DNA of 31,747 bases from Minisyncoccota bacterium (lineage in GTDB: Bacteria > Patescibacteriota > Minisyncoccia > JAHIHE01 > JAGLIN01). A program made the translations under genes and the position numbers. The stretch spans positions 1 through 31,747 of the forward strand of contig JAGLSJ010000002.1 in the NCBI GenBank assembly GCA_023270095.1, in the 5' to 3' direction. Each line of letters starts with the position of its first letter. Within the stretch, counting starts at the first letter, position 1. Of the stretch, positions 1-7,909 are shown piece by piece. The notes beneath the pieces are model-generated. The model was not told the DNA's origin. It did not search any database and was given only the letters and a program-made list of their open reading frames with translations.

Positions 1-1164
1 GAAAAAGAAAATTATTGGATAGATGGAGTTGTAATCAAGGTAAATAGTCGTGAATATCAAGATCAAATTGGATTTACTGGCAAGGCTCCAAGGTGGGCAA
101 TCGCTTATAAATTTCCAGCAGAACAGACAACAACAATTATTGAAAATGTTACAATTCAAATTGGAAGGACGGGAGCGTTGACTCCTGTAGCACATTTAAA
201 ACCGGTAAAGGTTGCTGGCTCAACCGTTTCTAGAGCAACACTTCATAATCAAGATGAAATTGACAGACTTGATGTGCGAATTGGAGATACGGTCGTCATT
301 CAAAAAGCGGGCGATATAATTCCAGAAGTTGTTAATGTTGTTAAAGGATTGCGAAATGGTAAGGAGAAAAAATTTGTGATGCCGACGGAATGTCCTCATT
401 GTCAGACGAAAGTTTTTCGACCAGAAGGAGAAGTGGCATATTATTGTCCGAATAAAAACTGTTTTGCTGTTGAACTTCGAAAGTTATCTCATTTTGCAAG
501 TAAGAAGGCTTTTAATATAGATGGTTTTGGTCCAAATAAAATCAAACAATTGGCTGATGATGGATTAATTGCAGATTTTGTTGATATTTTTGAATTAAAA
601 AAAGGGGATATGTTGGCGCTGGAAAGATTTGGAGAAAAATCAGCTGAAAATTTGGTTCAAGCAATTGAAAAGAGCAAGGAAATTACTTTGGGAAAATTCA
701 TTTTTGCTTTGGGAATTAGACATGTGGGGGAGGAGATGGCAATCGAACTTAGTGAAAAATTGAGGAGTATTGAAAAATTTCAAAATATTACCAAGGAGGA
801 ATTAGAGAAAATTGAAGGGATTGGTCCGAAGGTAGCAGAGAGTATTTATATTTATTTCCACAGTAAAGAAAATATGAAATTAATCAGTGATTTGTTTCAA
901 GCGGGAGTAAAAATTAAGACCATTGGAAGAAGCTCACAAAGATTAGAAGGATTATCCTTTGTTTTAACTGGATCGTTAGAGTCTATGAGCAGAGATGAAG
1001 CTAAAGAAAAAATCAGAACTTTAGGCGGTAATATTAGCTCATCTGTTTCAAAAAATATAAGTTATTTGGTTGCTGGAGGAAAGGCGGGAAATAAACTTGC
1101 AAAAGCAAAAAAGTTGAGAGTCAAGATTGTTAACGAGAGGGAATTTCTTGACTTGATTAAATAG
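1..1164 (+). CDS. ligA: NAD-dependent DNA ligase LigA, 3' part (5' end outside window)
   Basis: Seals nicks during replication and repair using NAD+. The frame is open from base 1, so the gene begins upstream; the first in-frame TTG at 178 is internal, not a start. The visible 387 residues begin inside the adenylation domain with nucleotidyltransferase motif DGVVIKV (residues 8-14) and the conserved GKAPRWAIAYKFPAEQ stretch. The OB fold follows (GRTGALTPVA). A four-Cys zinc finger uses C131, C134, C149 and C154. Then come the helix-hairpin-helix region (about 160-300, with GIRHVGEE and EGIGPKVAESI) and a C-terminal BRCT domain (about 310-387, LTGSLESMSRDEAKEKI). Domain order and the intact C-terminus are those of full LigA. 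No clear terminator follows. Confidence 0.97.
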   Translation, partial: EKENYWIDGVVIKVNSREYQDQIGFTGKAPRWAIAYKFPAEQTTTIIENVTIQIGRTGALTPVAHLKPVKVAGSTVSRATLHNQDEIDRLDVRIGDTVVIQKAGDIIPEVVNVVKGLRNGKEKKFVMPTECPHCQTKVFRPEGEVAYYCPNKNCFAVELRKLSHFASKKAFNIDGFGPNKIKQLADDGLIADFVDIFELKKGDMLALERFGEKSAENLVQAIEKSKEITLGKFIFALGIRHVGEEMAIELSEKLRSIEKFQNITKEELEKIEGIGPKVAESIYIYFHSKENMKLISDLFQAGVKIKTIGRSSQRLEGLSFVLTGSLESMSRDEAKEKIRTLGGNISSSVSKNISYLVAGGKAGNKLAKAKKLRVKIVNEREFLDLIK

Positions 1165-1256
1165 GTTATACTGATTTTTTAATTTTATATATAATGTTGA
1201 TGTTTTAGATTTGTCGAAAGATAAAAATGTTGTTTTTTAGCATGTGAATAAAAAAT

Positions 1257-1285
1257 TTGCATAAATTTAAGAAATATTTTATAAT
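1257..1285 (+). promoter_or_regulatory. Predicted sigma70-type promoter for first pilus cassette
   Basis: TTGCAT (1257-1262), a 17-base spacer, then a perfect TATAAT (1280-1285). It lies about 78 bases before the PilN-like start at 1363 in an otherwise empty AT-rich intergenic region. Such matches occur by chance in AT-rich DNA; the good spacing and position make this the best candidate between ligA and the cassette. Confidence 0.5.
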
Positions 1286-1362
1286 ATAAAAAATATGATT
1301 GATATATTAACCTGAGCTGTAATATAGAGTGATTTTGTAATTCAAATAAATTAGATAAAAAT

Positions 1363-1905
1363 ATGTCTAATATAAATTTATTACCCAAGGTTACAAAAAA
1401 AACAAAAAGCGAAATAATCGACATTAGCTCGATTGTTTCGCTTTTTTTGATAATTATTCCTATTGTAATTTCAATTTATTTTTATGTTGAGAATAAAAAT
1501 TTTATAGAAGAGATAAAACTAGTCAATTCGCAATCTAATTTAGTAGAGGATAGATTGGCAAAAGAAATCAGTAATAATAAAAAGTTTGTCATCTCCGAAA
1601 CGGAGGGAAAAAACATTGAATATATGTTATCAGCTCATTTGAGTTTTTCAAAAATTGTTAATTATTTTGAAAATTTGTTAACAGATGATGTTTATATTGA
1701 ATCTTATTCAATATCAGATAATGGGGATGCAGTAAGTATTGATTTTACAGGAGCGGTTAAGGATTATCAATCCGTAGCAACACAATTATATATTATCAAG
1801 CAAATGCCTGAAGTAAAGAAAATTAGTATGAAAGAGCTTAATCAAGAAGGTGCGGATTTAGCTTTTAACGGAGTGATAAGCCTTAACAAAGATATTGGAA
1901 AATAA
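1363..1905 (+). CDS. pilN: PilN-like type IV pilus alignment protein, cassette 1
   Basis: A 180-residue bitopic inner-membrane protein. The N-terminus carries the I-N-L-L-P motif (residues 4-8), which in PilN binds PilM. One transmembrane helix (about 25-42) and a short coiled segment follow, then a ferredoxin-like exoplasmic domain with the pattern VYIESYSIS...VSIDFTGAVKDY. In known systems PilN and PilO form a heterodimer linking the cytoplasmic motor to the pilus. The ATG at 1363 is chosen because I-N-L-L-P must sit at the extreme N-terminus; no Shine-Dalgarno site precedes it. The PilO-like gene follows after 18 bases. A longer paralogue is at 10167-11015. No PilM gene is in the window. 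Confidence 0.8.
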   Translation: MSNINLLPKVTKKTKSEIIDISSIVSLFLIIIPIVISIYFYVENKNFIEEIKLVNSQSNLVEDRLAKEISNNKKFVISETEGKNIEYMLSAHLSFSKIVNYFENLLTDDVYIESYSISDNGDAVSIDFTGAVKDYQSVATQLYIIKQMPEVKKISMKELNQEGADLAFNGVISLNKDIGK

Positions 1906-1923
1906 AAAATAAAAACAACAAAG

Positions 1924-2538
1924 ATGAATTATACAAATCGTAGTTTGCCTGGTGAAACTAATAATAAAATTTATGTTGAATTCAAAATAATAATTGCTTC
2001 TTTTCTATTGTCTTTGGTCGTTTTGTTTTTTGTTGCAAGACCTATTTATATGGAAATGAAAATCAATAAGGATTGGGTGGAGTTAATTAAGAAAAATACA
2101 GACCTTAAAAATGAAGCCCTCGTCAGTCTGGAGGATTTTGAAAATAAAAATATTAATATTAATAGCAGGGAATTAATGAAAGTCAAAAGCTTACTTTCAG
2201 ATGAAGATAAGTCGGAACTTTATATCGCAAATATAAACAAAATTTCTAAATTACCTGATAGTAATATGGAAATTATTAGTTTGTCGATAGGAGAGGCCAT
2301 TAATAATCCCCCTAATCAAGGAAGTGGTTTGAAAAAAGTGACAATTGATTTATTATTAGCAGGAAAGTATGACAGGTTGATTATCTTTCTCAATAGAGCA
2401 GAAAAGATCATACCATTGATGAACATAGAGTCATTAAGTATTGAAAAAAATGATTCAGAAAACTACGAAGTCATAGACAATTTAAATAAAGAAATTGATG
2501 TTACTGCTGACATAGCACTGTCTTTTTATTATCAGTAA
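1924..2538 (+). CDS. pilO: PilO-like type IV pilus protein, cassette 1
   Basis: A 204-residue protein with a short cytoplasmic N-terminus, one transmembrane helix (about 22-40), a coiled-coil-like charged region and a C-terminal exoplasmic alpha/beta domain. This is PilO topology, in the usual place right after PilN. It matches the gene at 11249-11842 at the helix boundary (VARPIYME here, VVKPMYED there), in the domain core (IPLMNIESLSIEK against MPLMRIESIAIDK) and at the end (a run of hydrophobics closing in YY). It would pair with the PilN-like protein upstream. Sequence alone does not reveal its partner; the assignment rests on topology, position and the PilN neighbour. Confidence 0.72.
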   Translation: MNYTNRSLPGETNNKIYVEFKIIIASFLLSLVVLFFVARPIYMEMKINKDWVELIKKNTDLKNEALVSLEDFENKNININSRELMKVKSLLSDEDKSELYIANINKISKLPDSNMEIISLSIGEAINNPPNQGSGLKKVTIDLLLAGKYDRLIIFLNRAEKIIPLMNIESLSIEKNDSENYEVIDNLNKEIDVTADIALSFYYQ

Positions 2539-2552
2539 TTATTTAATTTATA

Positions 2553-2891
2553 GTGATGACATTTAATGTTGAAGAAAATATAAATTATAAAGAATATTTA
2601 TCATTTGAATATGTTAAAAATTTTTTGTCTCTATTTTTATTAATTTTATTTGTTTTAATTGCTTGTAAAGCAAAGCAAGGCATTGACAATATTGAAATAT
2701 GTAGTGATCAAATACCAAATTATGATAGTTTAATACTTGACCCTAGTAAAAGAGTGGAAGAGTTTAAAAAAGGATCTATTGTTATAGATATAATTAAAAG
2801 AAAAGAATTTATTGAATTAAGGAATGAAGATAATTTGATAAAAGAGGGGAAAAAAGTAAAAGAAGGAAATCTTTTTTTGAAGAAGTTTTAA
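2553..2891 (+). CDS. Small single-helix membrane protein, cassette 1 position 3
   Basis: A 112-residue protein with one transmembrane helix (about 22-40, rich in L, F, I and V) and a charged outer domain. It sits 14 bases after the PilO-like gene, where PilP lies in classical pil operons. The helix ends in LIACKAK. That could be read as a loose lipobox, but the N-terminus before it is too long and charged for a confident lipoprotein call. The second cassette has a 109-residue one-helix protein in the same place (11843-12172). Both end in similar residues (FLKKF and FYKSF), with little other visible identity. No known family is recognised. A stabilising subunit of the PilN/PilO platform is a guess from position. 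Confidence 0.7.
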   Translation: MMTFNVEENINYKEYLSFEYVKNFLSLFLLILFVLIACKAKQGIDNIEICSDQIPNYDSLILDPSKRVEEFKKGSIVIDIIKRKEFIELRNEDNLIKEGKKVKEGNLFLKKF

Positions 2892-2983
2892 GAATTATTA
2901 TGGATTATGCATAAATTTTATGGTATTGCTATCTTTGAATAGCTAGTAATGCTAATTTTATATTAAATATTAAAAACAAAATT

Positions 2984-3619
2984 ATGGAAAAATTAAATAA
3001 AAAAATAATTTTGACTGGGTTGATAGTAATATTTTTTTTTCTAGTAATTTTGGCAGTTTTGTTTACTTTACCAGGAAATCGAAAACAAGTTAATCAATTT
3101 GATAATTGTCAAGTTCTTGACGATTCTTGTAAAGATCAATCTTGTAAGTATCTTTTTTTATGCAACGAAACGGAATTTTCAGATTGTGAGGTTTATGATT
3201 GCGGGAATGAATATAAGATGAGAATTTTAGATAAAGAAGGAAATATAAAAGAAAAAACCAGACCAAAACCAGACCAAACAAAAGTTCAAGAAATGATCAA
3301 TAAATGCAAGGGAGCAGTTGAAGTTTTAGATAAAAAAGAATGTGAGAACGGAAAGGCTGTTGCGAATGTTAAGATTGAAACTTTTGGAGAGTGTATAGTT
3401 AACGGTTTTACAATGAAAATTGACGGTAAAAACAGAATTGCTAGATTTGAAAAAGAAGGCGATATTTATAATTTGTCAGTGAGACAATGCGGAGAAATTT
3501 CTGACATTAAAGCAATTGGTGAGGGCGGAGTGGAGATAAGAGAAATAGAAATTTCAGTTACTAATATTGAAAACCAAGAAATAATTGATATGTATCGCGA
3601 TAAGCATTATCTTCCTTAA
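2984..3619 (+). CDS. Membrane-anchored Cys-rich protein (AIGEGGV family), cassette 1
   Basis: A 211-residue protein with an N-terminal signal anchor (about 8-29) and an exoplasmic domain rich in cysteines. It is clearly paralogous to the 216-residue protein at 12189-12839. Shared elements are D-S-C then C-x-Y-L-F-L-C-N-E, a C-E-[VI]-Y-D-C-G block, a K-C-[KR]-G helix region, a D-K-x-E-C turn, and the hallmark A-I-G-E-G-G-V-x-I-R. After that motif this copy has a tail of about 24 residues that its paralogue lacks. The paired cysteines suggest disulfide-stabilised folding outside the membrane. It lies directly before the giant secreted protein in both cassettes, so a dedicated chaperone, anchor or assembly partner for that protein is plausible. 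I know no characterised family for it. Confidence 0.8.
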   Translation: MEKLNKKIILTGLIVIFFFLVILAVLFTLPGNRKQVNQFDNCQVLDDSCKDQSCKYLFLCNETEFSDCEVYDCGNEYKMRILDKEGNIKEKTRPKPDQTKVQEMINKCKGAVEVLDKKECENGKAVANVKIETFGECIVNGFTMKIDGKNRIARFEKEGDIYNLSVRQCGEISDIKAIGEGGVEIREIEISVTNIENQEIIDMYRDKHYLP

Positions 3620-3688
3620 TTCTTTAAAAATATTGTACAGATGAAATTTTTTAATTAAGATTATTTATGATCAATTAAAATTAATAAT

Positions 3689-6600
3689 ATGAAAAAATTT
3701 AATTTATTTAACCTGCCAATCTGTTTCATGACAGTCTTCTTTGTATCTATTTTTTGTGGCAATATAGCTTTGGCTGATACTTGGACAAAAGCCTATGGAA
3801 GCAATAGCACCGATGATATTTTCTCTATAGAATTAACCTCTAATGGATATATATTAAATGGATATACAACAGCTGGAGCGTTTGGAGATTTTAAAGGAAT
3901 CTCTGTTAAATTGGATAATAACGGAAATAAAGAATGGGTGAAAACTTTTGGGAAAGAAAGCGCGAGCGCTAATATTATGGATATATTGAAATCAATAGAT
4001 ACTTTTTCAGATGGCGAGGTTACTTCTGACGGAGGATATATTATTGCTGGTGATTCAACGTCATATTCAGCAACTAATGATTCTGAATCTCTTATTATAA
4101 AATTTGACAGTGAGGGCAATGAAGAATGGGCTAAAACTTACATTAATGGATATAATAAGAATAGCGCAATGTCCATAAAAGAGGTTTCTGACGGATATAT
4201 CATCACAGGACTTACAAATAATTTTGGCACATCATCTAACAAGATCTTTGTTTTAAAAATTGATAATGATGGAGATGTAATTTGGGCAAGAGTTTTTGGC
4301 GTTGTGAATTTTATTGACCGCCAAACAGATTCAGGTGGGGTTATAGAGGTTTCTACTGGATATATAATAAGCGGAAGAACACACGATGGTACATCTTTTA
4401 TTCCTGTTTTTCTCAAACTAGATAAAAATGGCAATAAGCTTTGGGCAAAAACCATCACATTAAGTTCAGGTTATGATGTTATTAGTGGGATTATAGAAAC
4501 TTCTGACGGTAAATATATCGGAACTGGATTTATGTTATCTGGGGGAAATATGGAATTAGTAGTTTTTAAAATGGATGGAAATGGAAATAAGATTTGGGCA
4601 AAAAACTATGGAGGAACTGAAACAGATGCTGGATTGTCAATCGTAGAAAATTTTTCAGGAGAATTTGTTGTTGTTGGATATACAAGATCATTCGGAGCTG
4701 TGTTAAATGATGGTTTTATTATGAAAATTGATTCTTCGGGGAATAAGCTTTTGGCTAGAACTTTTGGCGGAGATGGAAATGATTTGTTAAGTGAAGTTCA
4801 TAAAACCTCTGATGGATATGTGGCTGTTGGAACAGCTGCAAGTTTTAGTGGTGGGAATAATGATGTAATGGTTTTAAAGTTTGATGAAAATTTAGATATT
4901 CAAGGCTGTGACGCCAATTTTAATGTTATAAATATAGCAAGTATAAATTCTTCTGTTGTTTTAACAAATACTGTTAATGTCTTAATTTCTTCTTTCCATA
5001 ATATAGATGGTGACATGATTATTTCTGATATAGATTCTGAAAGAACAGATAGTGATTTAGACAGTTCATTTACTTGCGGTGTTGATACTACTCCGCCAAT
5101 CCTTGTCACTGAAGCGTGGATTCCTGATGATACAACGGGAACTGAAATTATTGACGGAGGAGTAGTCAACCTTGAAGATATTGACGAAGTTGGTGAGTTT
5201 GTAACAATTTATTCAAACGCTTCAGATGCCTCGGGAATTCAGGATCATGAAATAACATATCAAAAAAACGGCAATCCTCAGTTTACCGGCTTTTGGTTTA
5301 CCGGCGGCACTCACTCTATAACCGTTCCAGGTCCATTGGCCGACGGCGATGTGATAGAGTATCAGGCTCAAGCGACGGATAATGCTGTTTCTCCTAACAC
5401 TGGTTACGATCCAACCGATGAAGCGATGAGATATTCCTTTACAGTAAGAGAAGCGTGTGTAATAGATTCAACACCTGATTTAATTATGACTGGAGGCAGT
5501 GATAGTTATAAATTTGGTGCTAGTGTTTCTTTGGATGGAGACGTAAATGGTGATGGCTATGATGATATTATTGTTGCACATGGCTATGATGATATTACTG
5601 CTGCAAGCGGTGACGTTGAAAAAGCGTATATTTATTTTGGCGGTCCATTATCAGATAATGTTGCCGATATAGTTTTGGATAATAATAATGCTAGCGATAA
5701 TGATACTGTTTCGTTTGGTAATATAAATGGCGACGCATTTGATGATGTTGTTGTTGGAAATCCAGATAAGAATACGGCGTATATTTATTTTGGTGGTTCA
5801 CCAATGGATAATATTGTTGATGTAACTTTGATAACGGTAAATAATAATGGCGAGAGTGTTGATGCTACGGGTGATGTGAATAATGACGGCTTTAATGATG
5901 TTATCATAGCAGATAATTTTGATAAGTCGTACTTATTTTATGGCGGTGTGGCGATGGATGGAATTGCAGACTTAACATTTTCTGGTTCTGGAGGGTTTGA
6001 TGTTCCTAGAGTTTCATTTGCAGGTGATATAAATGGTGACGGGTATGATGATCTTCTTATTGGTAATGATAATTTAGATAGGGCATATCTCTATTATGGC
6101 GGTTCGCCTATGAACAATGCAGTTGATATAATTTTTACTGATGCCAATTCTGTTGACCAAGAAAGAGTCTCTTCTGCGGGAGATGTGAATAATGACGGTT
6201 TTGACGACATTCTCCTTGCTTCTCCGTGGGAAGGAATTGGCGTTCCCAATTGGGTATATCTCTATTACGGTAGCGCGACAATGAATTCTAGCTATACTAA
6301 TCTTGAGGCCGATTTATCTTTTACTAATCCAAATTGGGTGTTCTTTCTTGATATTTCTTATGGGAATTTAAATGGTGATTCATTTAGCGATATTATTATA
6401 AGTGATATCGAAGAAAAGAAAGCATATATTTACTATGGCGGATCTGCAATGGATAATGTTGCTGATGTGATTATTAATGGTCCTGATGATACTTATTGGG
6501 GGTGGAGTACTTCTTTGGGTAATTTTGATGAGAGCGGGTTTGATGAAATTGTTATTGGAGCCCAGTTTGCAAATGCTGGCGGGGTAAACCGTGGTCAAGC

Positions 6601-7348
6601 TTTTGTTTATAAATGTTTGCCTCCCAACATCCCTCCGACTGCTTCTGAATTAAATGTCATACCTGATTATTGTGCAAAAGACTTGGATGATATAAGATTT
6701 TCTTGGAATTTTAGTGATCCTGATGAACATGATCAAAATCTAGTTACAGGACTATCTATTCAAACTGCATTTGAGATCACAATTGATTATGGCACTGGAC
6801 CGTGTTCAACAGGGATAATAGAAGACACAAGAACATCTGTGCCAGTATCATTAATTAATAGTAGTGGAACTTGTTTAAATGTGATTCAATATGGTCGAAG
6901 TAATTACGACTGGACAGTTACTGTTTATGATAGTTTTCACGCATCTGACAGTGATACATTAAACAATTCATTAAATAATATGCCAGATCACAAAAAGCCC
7001 ATCGCTGATTTTTCACATCTTCCTCCAACTCCAGTTTTATCCCAAGATATTGTCTTTGATCCTCTGATTGCTCCAGATAATTCCATTTGCTATGATGACT
7101 CAAACAGCCCCGTTGATTGTTTAACCTTTGAATGGGACTTTGACAATGATGGGACTTTTGAAGGTAATAGTGATTCAAGTGATCCAACGGAGATTTATTC
7201 TTATTCTGATACAGGAATTTATGTAGTTGATATGAAGGTTATGGATAGTGATAATAACTTTTGCTTCGCGTCTGACAGAGGTAAACAAAAAACAATAAAT
7301 ATAGGATATGGTAATCCAAAATGGGATGAGATTGCGCCGTCTAATTAA
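3689..7348 (+). CDS. Giant secreted protein: two predicted seven-bladed propellers, Ig-like, PKD-like, conserved C-terminal tail
   Basis: 1219 residues, with a signal peptide likely cut after A29 (ALA then D). Residues about 31-410 hold seven repeats of 50-60 residues with the pattern [WL]-[VA]-[KR]-x-[FY]-G...SDGGYI[IV]xGxT...K-[LIF]-D-x-x-G-N, consistent with one beta-propeller. An Ig-like domain follows (about 470-595, DTTPP start). Then come seven FG-GAP/integrin-alpha-like repeats (about 605-975) with calcium-loop motifs such as D-V-N-G-D-G-Y-D-D, each followed by a Y-[IL]-[YF]-[YF]-G-G strand. The end (about 980-1219) has an Ig-like and a PKD-like domain and closes in WDEIAPSN. The last 240 residues match the end of the 2115-residue protein of cassette 2. 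Surface adhesion or binding is inferred from the domains; no enzyme motif is seen. The strong terminator at 7505 ends the unit. Confidence 0.9.
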   Translation: MKKFNLFNLPICFMTVFFVSIFCGNIALADTWTKAYGSNSTDDIFSIELTSNGYILNGYTTAGAFGDFKGISVKLDNNGNKEWVKTFGKESASANIMDILKSIDTFSDGEVTSDGGYIIAGDSTSYSATNDSESLIIKFDSEGNEEWAKTYINGYNKNSAMSIKEVSDGYIITGLTNNFGTSSNKIFVLKIDNDGDVIWARVFGVVNFIDRQTDSGGVIEVSTGYIISGRTHDGTSFIPVFLKLDKNGNKLWAKTITLSSGYDVISGIIETSDGKYIGTGFMLSGGNMELVVFKMDGNGNKIWAKNYGGTETDAGLSIVENFSGEFVVVGYTRSFGAVLNDGFIMKIDSSGNKLLARTFGGDGNDLLSEVHKTSDGYVAVGTAASFSGGNNDVMVLKFDENLDIQGCDANFNVINIASINSSVVLTNTVNVLISSFHNIDGDMIISDIDSERTDSDLDSSFTCGVDTTPPILVTEAWIPDDTTGTEIIDGGVVNLEDIDEVGEFVTIYSNASDASGIQDHEITYQKNGNPQFTGFWFTGGTHSITVPGPLADGDVIEYQAQATDNAVSPNTGYDPTDEAMRYSFTVREACVIDSTPDLIMTGGSDSYKFGASVSLDGDVNGDGYDDIIVAHGYDDITAASGDVEKAYIYFGGPLSDNVADIVLDNNNASDNDTVSFGNINGDAFDDVVVGNPDKNTAYIYFGGSPMDNIVDVTLITVNNNGESVDATGDVNNDGFNDVIIADNFDKSYLFYGGVAMDGIADLTFSGSGGFDVPRVSFAGDINGDGYDDLLIGNDNLDRAYLYYGGSPMNNAVDIIFTDANSVDQERVSSAGDVNNDGFDDILLASPWEGIGVPNWVYLYYGSATMNSSYTNLEADLSFTNPNWVFFLDISYGNLNGDSFSDIIISDIEEKKAYIYYGGSAMDNVADVIINGPDDTYWGWSTSLGNFDESGFDEIVIGAQFANAGGVNRGQAFVYKCLPPNIPPTASELNVIPDYCAKDLDDIRFSWNFSDPDEHDQNLVTGLSIQTAFEITIDYGTGPCSTGIIEDTRTSVPVSLINSSGTCLNVIQYGRSNYDWTVTVYDSFHASDSDTLNNSLNNMPDHKKPIADFSHLPPTPVLSQDIVFDPLIAPDNSICYDDSNSPVDCLTFEWDFDNDGTFEGNSDSSDPTEIYSYSDTGIYVVDMKVMDSDNNFCFASDRGKQKTINIGYGNPKWDEIAPSN

Positions 7349-7392
7349 TTTGTTGAATGATATTTTGTTTGAATTATAAAATATTGTTCAAA

Positions 7393-7469
7393 TGTCATTT
7401 CGAAATAATTCATTAATAAATCAGATATTTTTCCTATATTGTTGTTTTGGAATAAATTTTGAAATGACA
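7393..7469. repeat. Imperfect inverted repeat in intergenic space
   Basis: The 14-base arms at 7393-7406 and 7456-7469 are near-perfect reverse complements (TGTCATTTC plus GAAAT or AAAAT) around an AT-rich core. The arms share the TGTCATT/AATGACA ends of the element at 11051-11140, so it may belong to the same dispersed, non-coding repeat class. It contains no gene. Confidence 0.45.
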
Positions 7470-7504
7470 ATGTTTTGCTTATTAGTAAGCTAATAAAAAA
7501 CTAT

Positions 7505-7533
7505 AATCCTGAACTTGGTTCAGGATTTTTTTA
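7505..7533 (+). terminator. Strong intrinsic terminator after cassette 1
   Basis: A perfect 10-bp stem (AATCCTGAAC at 7505-7514 with GTTCAGGATT at 7518-7527), a TTG loop and a following T run through 7532. Six A residues precede the stem, so it may also act in the other direction. It separates the giant-protein gene from gatC. Confidence 0.85.
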
Positions 7534-7562
7534 TTGTGTAGTGTTCTTAAATATGTTATTAT
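7534..7562 (+). promoter_or_regulatory. Predicted promoter for gatC-gatA
   Basis: TTGTGT (7534-7539), a 17-base spacer, then TATTAT (7557-7562) preceded by TGT, an extended -10 element. It starts immediately after the cassette 1 terminator and lies about 40 bases before the gatC ATG. Confidence 0.5.
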
Positions 7563-7601
7563 GTTTAAAATGATGAGATTAATTTGTAGATTATAAAAAA
7601 G

Positions 7602-7904
7602 ATGGTAGATGATAAAAAAATTTCAATTGAAGATGTTGAACATATAGCAGAACTTGCGAGAATTGAGATTTCTAAAGAAGAAACGGAAAAATTTGCTGGT
7701 GAGCTTTCTGATGTTTTGGGATATATCGGACAGCTTAAAGAAGCAGATACCAAAGGAGTTGAACCAGTTTCGCAAGTAACTGGTCTTGTTAATGTTTTGC
7801 GAGATGATATTGCAAAGAGCAGTGATGAAGATACAAGAAAGACAATGATTGATAATTTTCCAGACAAAAGTGATGACTATATAAAAGTTAAGCAGGTTAT
7901 GTAA
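7602..7904 (+). CDS. gatC: Asp/Glu-tRNA amidotransferase subunit GatC
   Basis: A 100-residue protein of the usual GatC length. It shows the family pattern I-E-D-V-E-H-I-A-E-L-A-R-I-E near the N-terminus, the F-A-G-E-L-S-D-V-L-G-Y-I helix, and the central V-x-P-V-S-Q-V loop followed by L-R-D-D. GatC is the small belt subunit that holds GatA and GatB together in the complex converting Glu-tRNA(Gln), and often Asp-tRNA(Asn), to the amidated form. gatA begins 5 bases after the stop, so the two are co-transcribed. gatB is not in the window. No Shine-Dalgarno site is seen before the ATG. Confidence 0.95.
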   Translation: MVDDKKISIEDVEHIAELARIEISKEETEKFAGELSDVLGYIGQLKEADTKGVEPVSQVTGLVNVLRDDIAKSSDEDTRKTMIDNFPDKSDDYIKVKQVM

Positions 7905-7909
7905 TAAAT

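Noticed and set aside
178..240. TTG at 178 as the start of a short LigA
   Set aside because: The frame is open to base 1 and encodes the conserved adenylation-domain residues upstream, so the gene simply begins outside the window.
2553..2891. Lipoprotein call for the 112-residue protein from its LIACK residues
   Set aside because: The candidate Cys lies near residue 38 after a long charged N-terminus, which is atypical for a lipobox; a plain signal anchor is more likely.
3793..5169. Minus-strand open frames of 89-108 codons inside the first giant gene
   Set aside because: They are shadows of the repetitive coding strand: no ribosome sites and no protein-like pattern.
3776..6620. CRISPR array or DNA tandem repeat in the giant genes
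   Set aside because: The repeats are protein-level beta-propeller blades of diverged DNA sequence, not identical short repeats with spacers. No array is seen anywhere in the window.
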